DNA of 10,264 bases from Bacteroidia bacterium (GTDB lineage Bacteria > Bacteroidota > Bacteroidia > Bacteroidales > UBA12481): assembly GCA_026391235.1 (NCBI GenBank), contig JAPLDV010000561.1:1-10264 (forward strand), written 5' to 3'. The notes below the pieces were generated by a model, which was not told the DNA's origin, searched no databases, and worked only from the letters and a program-made list of their open reading frames with translations. This document shows, in pieces, positions 7,076 through 10,264 of this stretch (positions within the stretch are counted from its first letter, which is position 1; every line of letters starts with the position of its first letter). The translations under genes were made by a program, and so were the position numbers.

Positions 7076-8851
7076 CTAAAGTGAGTTTACATATTCTGCA
7101 AGCTGGCCTATCTCTTCTTTGGAAAGGCTGTTTTTTAAGCCATGCCTGTGGATCTCAAATACATCCTTCATATCGTATGCGCTGCCATTGAAAAGGTACG
7201 GTGCTGTGCGCCAAACCTCCCTGAGGGTTGGAGTATCCCATCCCTTCCAATCCGGGAAGATCTTTTCCTCTTCACCAATTTTATACGATTTCAGATCGGT
7301 GTAATATTCGCCGCTATGGCATTCCGCACAACCTTCCCTTTTAAAAATCAATTTTCCATTTACCGCGGATTCTGATAATTCTCCATTTACAAGCCATGGG
7401 CTCGGCTGCGGCTTTAATGATTTCAGATAGGCATCCACCTGTTTCGCATCTTCTTCAGAGATCCCGCTGAACTGGATATGCTTAAAACCTGCGCGGACGG
7501 CCACCTCAGCCGATCCGCGGATACCACTTATCATAGCCGGAGGTGTGACATGGGCAAACAGAAGGCTTTTGCAGTTTTTGGGATTGCCGATACCGTCATT
7601 CAATAAATCCCAGTTCAGCCCGTCCGTCCTGGCTTCACCGGGATGACAGCCGTTACACGACTGCCAGCCCTGAAAACAGTATGAAGCATCATTGAAAATC
7701 CTCCGCCCCTTATCTTCAGCGCTTTCCCTGCGATCCGGATTTAAAGGAATATCAATGACCTTTCCGGAAGAAATATCGACAATATCCAGATCGTCAGAGA
7801 AAAAAGCAGGTATGAATGCCCGGTTTCCTTCCAGTGCGAAGTTACGTGGCCCATTGCCTTTCAGCGGGTAACGCTGCCGGATGCCTGTAAGGAAATTAAG
7901 ATTATAGGACAGGCTTTGCTTGTTCGGCTCAGAGAGAACCTTCTCCATAAATGCTTTGAGGTCAATCACGCTTATATCATGTGTCCCGGAATGCGTAACA
8001 ATGATTTTGTCGCTGCTGCATTTAATATCCCAGGAACCGGCTGCTCCGTACTCGGGCTCATCCAGCATAACAGTCGCCACAAATTCAAGCTTTTGAACAT
8101 CGATGATGCTCAGGCCGGCTGTATTCATCCAGCCTTGCTCGAGCTGCGATGCAGGTATCCGGAAACGACCCAGATTGTGCGTCACAAACAGGTAATTCCC
8201 ATCAGGTGAAAGGCAGATCCCCCTGAGGGCATTACTTCCATTACTCAGCTTGATATCCCTGATCCGCACAAAGCCAGACAGGTCAATCACTGAAACATCC
8301 GCAGCAACAATATCAATATCTGCACGTTGCGCCGGAAGAAAGTTATTTACGAATAAGTACCTGCCATCATTCGAAACTGCCATGGCGCAAGGTTCGCGCA
8401 AAACCGTAACCTTACCTGTAACCGCAAGTGTTTTTACTTCAACTTTACAGATAGTGTTTTCGAACCGGGCTGCGATATACAGCGTTCTCTTATCCGGACT
8501 TAAAACCGGACAACCGGCACCCATTCCCACTCCTGCTGACGCTATTTTACCGGGCTTGTTAATGTCCAGGATGGTAACGAATCCCCGGGCTTCGGAACTG
8601 GTAACATAAGCCAGGTTCTTATCGATTGCGATCCCGGTTACCGGCTCATTAAATTTCCATTTCCGTATGAGGTTTCCCTTGAGATCGCAAAGAACGACCT
8701 CCCGGGTTCCGGCATTGGCCAGCAACAGTTTCGATCCTTCTGCAATTTTGATGTCAGCCGTATAAAGAGGGGCAGAAGAATCCGTTTGGCCTTTACTGAT
8801 TTCGGGGAATAATATCAGGAATATCGCGAATCCGAAAATAAACCTTTTCAT
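7076..8851 (-). CDS. Secreted beta-propeller fused to di-heme MauG/CCP-like domain (HzsB-HzsC-like fusion)
   Basis: The product is 591 residues. Residues 1-21 are a signal peptide (FIFGFAIFLILF core), so it acts in the periplasm. Residues about 30-370 carry YVTN-type beta-propeller repeats, for example SPDKRTLYIAA (118-128), SNDGRYLFVNN (160-170) and SPDGNYLFVTH (215-225). Residues about 376-591 form a MauG/cytochrome c peroxidase-like module with two c-heme sites, CNGCH (399-403) and CAECH (508-512). It also has the family block TPTLREVWRTAPYLFNGS (540-557). At the place where bacterial peroxidases have an axial Met and MauG a Tyr, I read H568, suggesting a His/His second heme. The start overlaps the upstream HzsA-like gene by ATGA, a strong sign of translational coupling and of a joint complex. 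Propeller plus MauG-like module in one chain equals hydrazine synthase beta plus gamma. The actual substrate is unknown; a general peroxidase or cofactor-maturing enzyme is the main alternative. Confidence 0.85.
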   Translation of the reverse strand: MKRFIFGFAIFLILFPEISKGQTDSSAPLYTADIKIAEGSKLLLANAGTREVVLCDLKGNLIRKWKFNEPVTGIAIDKNLAYVTSSEARGFVTILDINKPGKIASAGVGMGAGCPVLSPDKRTLYIAARFENTICKVEVKTLAVTGKVTVLREPCAMAVSNDGRYLFVNNFLPAQRADIDIVAADVSVIDLSGFVRIRDIKLSNGSNALRGICLSPDGNYLFVTHNLGRFRIPASQLEQGWMNTAGLSIIDVQKLEFVATVMLDEPEYGAAGSWDIKCSSDKIIVTHSGTHDISVIDLKAFMEKVLSEPNKQSLSYNLNFLTGIRQRYPLKGNGPRNFALEGNRAFIPAFFSDDLDIVDISSGKVIDIPLNPDRRESAEDKGRRIFNDASYCFQGWQSCNGCHPGEARTDGLNWDLLNDGIGNPKNCKSLLFAHVTPPAMISGIRGSAEVAVRAGFKHIQFSGISEEDAKQVDAYLKSLKPQPSPWLVNGELSESAVNGKLIFKREGCAECHSGEYYTDLKSYKIGEEEKIFPDWKGWDTPTLREVWRTAPYLFNGSAYDMKDVFEIHRHGLKNSLSKEEIGQLAEYVNSL

Positions 8852-10264
8852 TGTTTATCGTATGCTTTTTTGCCTTCGGCCCTTGCTTTCAAAAACCGGT
8901 TCTCTTCCTTCATCCGCTCTTCATACCGCACCAGGCGCTCCTGATCCTTTTCGCATGGTACAAAATTTTCGACCATACTGCCGTTTGGTGTGGTTTTTAA
9001 CCGCTGGCCGCCGAGGGCGATCAATGATACTGCCTCGTCATACCTGGATTTATCGTTCCTGATTTGATCGAGGCACGGACTAAGTTCAGGCCGTTCAAAG
9101 GAGATCTGTGGACCGGCCTTGCGCTTATAATCATTGAGAGCCCAGAAATCGATCCCGGTAAGCTTGCCCAGCTGCTTCAGCTCGTTATCACCGAGCGGGC
9201 AGCGACCGGCGATGTTGTTCGGGTAGGCCGACTCATAAACGGGATAATATGCGGCATTGATATCCAGCCAGGTATAGATAACCCGTTTTTCATCCTGACT
9301 CAGCTTTACCTCATGGTGCTCTCCGTCGATAATCTTCGTCAGAAGGCTGGCATGCGAGCCCCATGTATACGGTTGCTGGATGGCTGCCGGTCCGGCACCG
9401 GCCACCGATATTTTCTTTTTGACATACAGGTCGATGTACGAAGCATTGAAATATGGGTTGTTGTCGCCGGCCAAAACAAGCTTATTCCGGTCATTAACAT
9501 CAAAATCGTGACACGAAACGCATTTTTTATCGAATACCGGCTGAACCTGTTTCACGTAGGAAAACAATTCGGCTGGTTTGCCATTCCATCCGTTCATCTG
9601 AGCCGGCTTTTTACGCAGGGCTATAAGCATTTTCCCTGCCGGGGGCGGAACATTGAGGCGGTTATCATGGCAACCGATGCAGCCGTTAACTTCACCAGGC
9701 TGCACAATGGTGCCGCTTCGCATGGATTGAATCATTTTTTTATCCTGATCAAGCAGCTGGAAGTAGACGAATTTGTTCGATGGCACTTCAAAATAGGCGG
9801 AACCGTCCTCTTCAACCGGGACCTCTCCCAGGATGCGCTTATTCTCGAAATTGGTCCAGTTCATGCCGGGTGCCTGCTGCCCCTGTCCACCCCATGGCTG
9901 AACGGTCCAGTTAAGTTTGGGTGGTGATTCAACAACCCTCAGATATTTGACCGAACCGGCCTCAACACCTTCCATGTGCGTTCCTTCATAAACGTTTTGA
10001 ACAAAAAACAGGCCGGTGCTGCTATTGAAATCTCTCTTCAGAGGCAACATGGCCGGTTTGAAACGTTCGCATAAAGGCTGGGGGTCGAAAACACTCAGAT
10101 TGCCTTCAAAAAGTAAAGTCTCCGTGGCATTTGCAGCATCCACCAGATAAATACCCATTTTATCAGTATAATTTCCCTCCGGCTTTTGAATGAATCGCGA
10201 TACCAGTATTTGATTTTCATTTAGCGGAAAAGGATCCTCATATTTTATACTGATCGATGCAAAA
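8848..10264 (-). CDS. HzsA-like di-heme cytochrome, 5' end cut by window
   Basis: The reading frame stays open to the window edge: 471 residues are visible, and the ATG at 10158 is internal, since in-frame codons before it (YEDPFPLNENQILVS) fit the family's propeller end. Numbering from that ATG, residues about 22-160 resemble the hydrazine synthase alpha middle domain: TGLFFVQNVYEG (48-59), GSVKYLRVVE (68-77), LGEVPVEEDGSAYFEVPSN (110-128) and SMRSGTIVQPGE (145-156). Then come c-heme motifs CIGCH (160-164) and CVSCH (213-217). H269, H281 and H282 are possible distal ligands of the second heme. The tail (403-436) is a highly charged helix. The missing N-terminus should hold a signal peptide and propeller, as HzsA is about 800 residues. 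Its stop overlaps the next start by ATGA. Relatives are widespread in bacteria that do not make hydrazine, so family membership is firm but the reaction is not. Confidence 0.82.
   Translation of the reverse strand, partial: FASISIKYEDPFPLNENQILVSRFIQKPEGNYTDKMGIYLVDAANATETLLFEGNLSVFDPQPLCERFKPAMLPLKRDFNSSTGLFFVQNVYEGTHMEGVEAGSVKYLRVVESPPKLNWTVQPWGGQGQQAPGMNWTNFENKRILGEVPVEEDGSAYFEVPSNKFVYFQLLDQDKKMIQSMRSGTIVQPGEVNGCIGCHDNRLNVPPPAGKMLIALRKKPAQMNGWNGKPAELFSYVKQVQPVFDKKCVSCHDFDVNDRNKLVLAGDNNPYFNASYIDLYVKKKISVAGAGPAAIQQPYTWGSHASLLTKIIDGEHHEVKLSQDEKRVIYTWLDINAAYYPVYESAYPNNIAGRCPLGDNELKQLGKLTGIDFWALNDYKRKAGPQISFERPELSPCLDQIRNDKSRYDEAVSLIALGGQRLKTTPNGSMVENFVPCEKDQERLVRYEERMKEENRFLKARAEGKKAYDKQ

Noticed and set aside
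9064..9927. Plus-strand open frame of 287 codons
   Set aside because: It lies antisense inside the HzsA-like gene, whose frame carries clear heme and domain motifs. The plus-strand product has no recognisable family motif or leader.
8848..10158. Start of the HzsA-like gene at the ATG at 10158
   Set aside because: The frame is open for 35 more codons to the window edge, with residues typical of the family, and no signal peptide follows this ATG.
7076..10264. Evidence that the organism is an anammox bacterium
   Set aside because: Two T9SS sorting domains and Bacteroidota-like leaders point elsewhere. HzsA-like proteins occur outside anammox lineages, and the characteristic Tyr after the first heme motif is absent.

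Overview
All six genes in this window lie on the minus strand, so transcription runs from high to low coordinates. Two are cut by the window edges: the first gene in transcription order at its 5' end, the last at its 3' end. The organism is most likely a member of Bacteroidota or a close relative. Two proteins end in type IX secretion (T9SS) C-terminal sorting domains with the N-Y-P-N-P-F motif, and most starts are preceded by AT-rich leaders without a Shine-Dalgarno sequence. No complete 16S or housekeeping marker is present, so rank below phylum is a guess.

Region 10264-5916 looks like one operon of three genes. The first (open at its 5' end) is a di-heme protein with the middle and C-terminal domains of hydrazine synthase alpha subunit (HzsA) relatives. 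It overlaps by an ATGA junction with the second, a secreted beta-propeller fused to a di-heme MauG/cytochrome c peroxidase-like module. That fusion equals HzsB plus HzsC in one polypeptide. Fourteen bases further on is a cytoplasmic chorismatase-like protein (FkbO/Hyg5/XanB2 group, YjgF/Rid fold). The pair of cytochromes therefore resembles the whole three-subunit hydrazine synthase, but in a bacterium with no other sign of anammox metabolism, and with a chorismate-consuming enzyme attached. This is the most interesting part of the window.

Region 5714-3441 encodes a large T9SS-exported protein with two DUF1566 domains and a formylglycine-generating-enzyme (FGE)-type domain that lacks the catalytic cysteines. 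Region 3159-1 holds two tandem paralogues of the arylsulfotransferase (ASST)-like family. The upstream one has a T9SS tail; the downstream one runs off the window before its C-terminus.

The gaps at 1189-1362 and 3160-3440 each carry an inverted-repeat element. Each element has eight 9-bp units of consensus NNC[GA]CA[GA]AG, four per arm, arranged two plus two. The two elements share this architecture but differ consistently at the purine positions (CGCAGAG versus CACAAAG). The 201-bp gap at 5715-5915 holds only a small hairpin just before the next start codon. No tRNA, rRNA, CRISPR, transposase or convincing promoter was seen.
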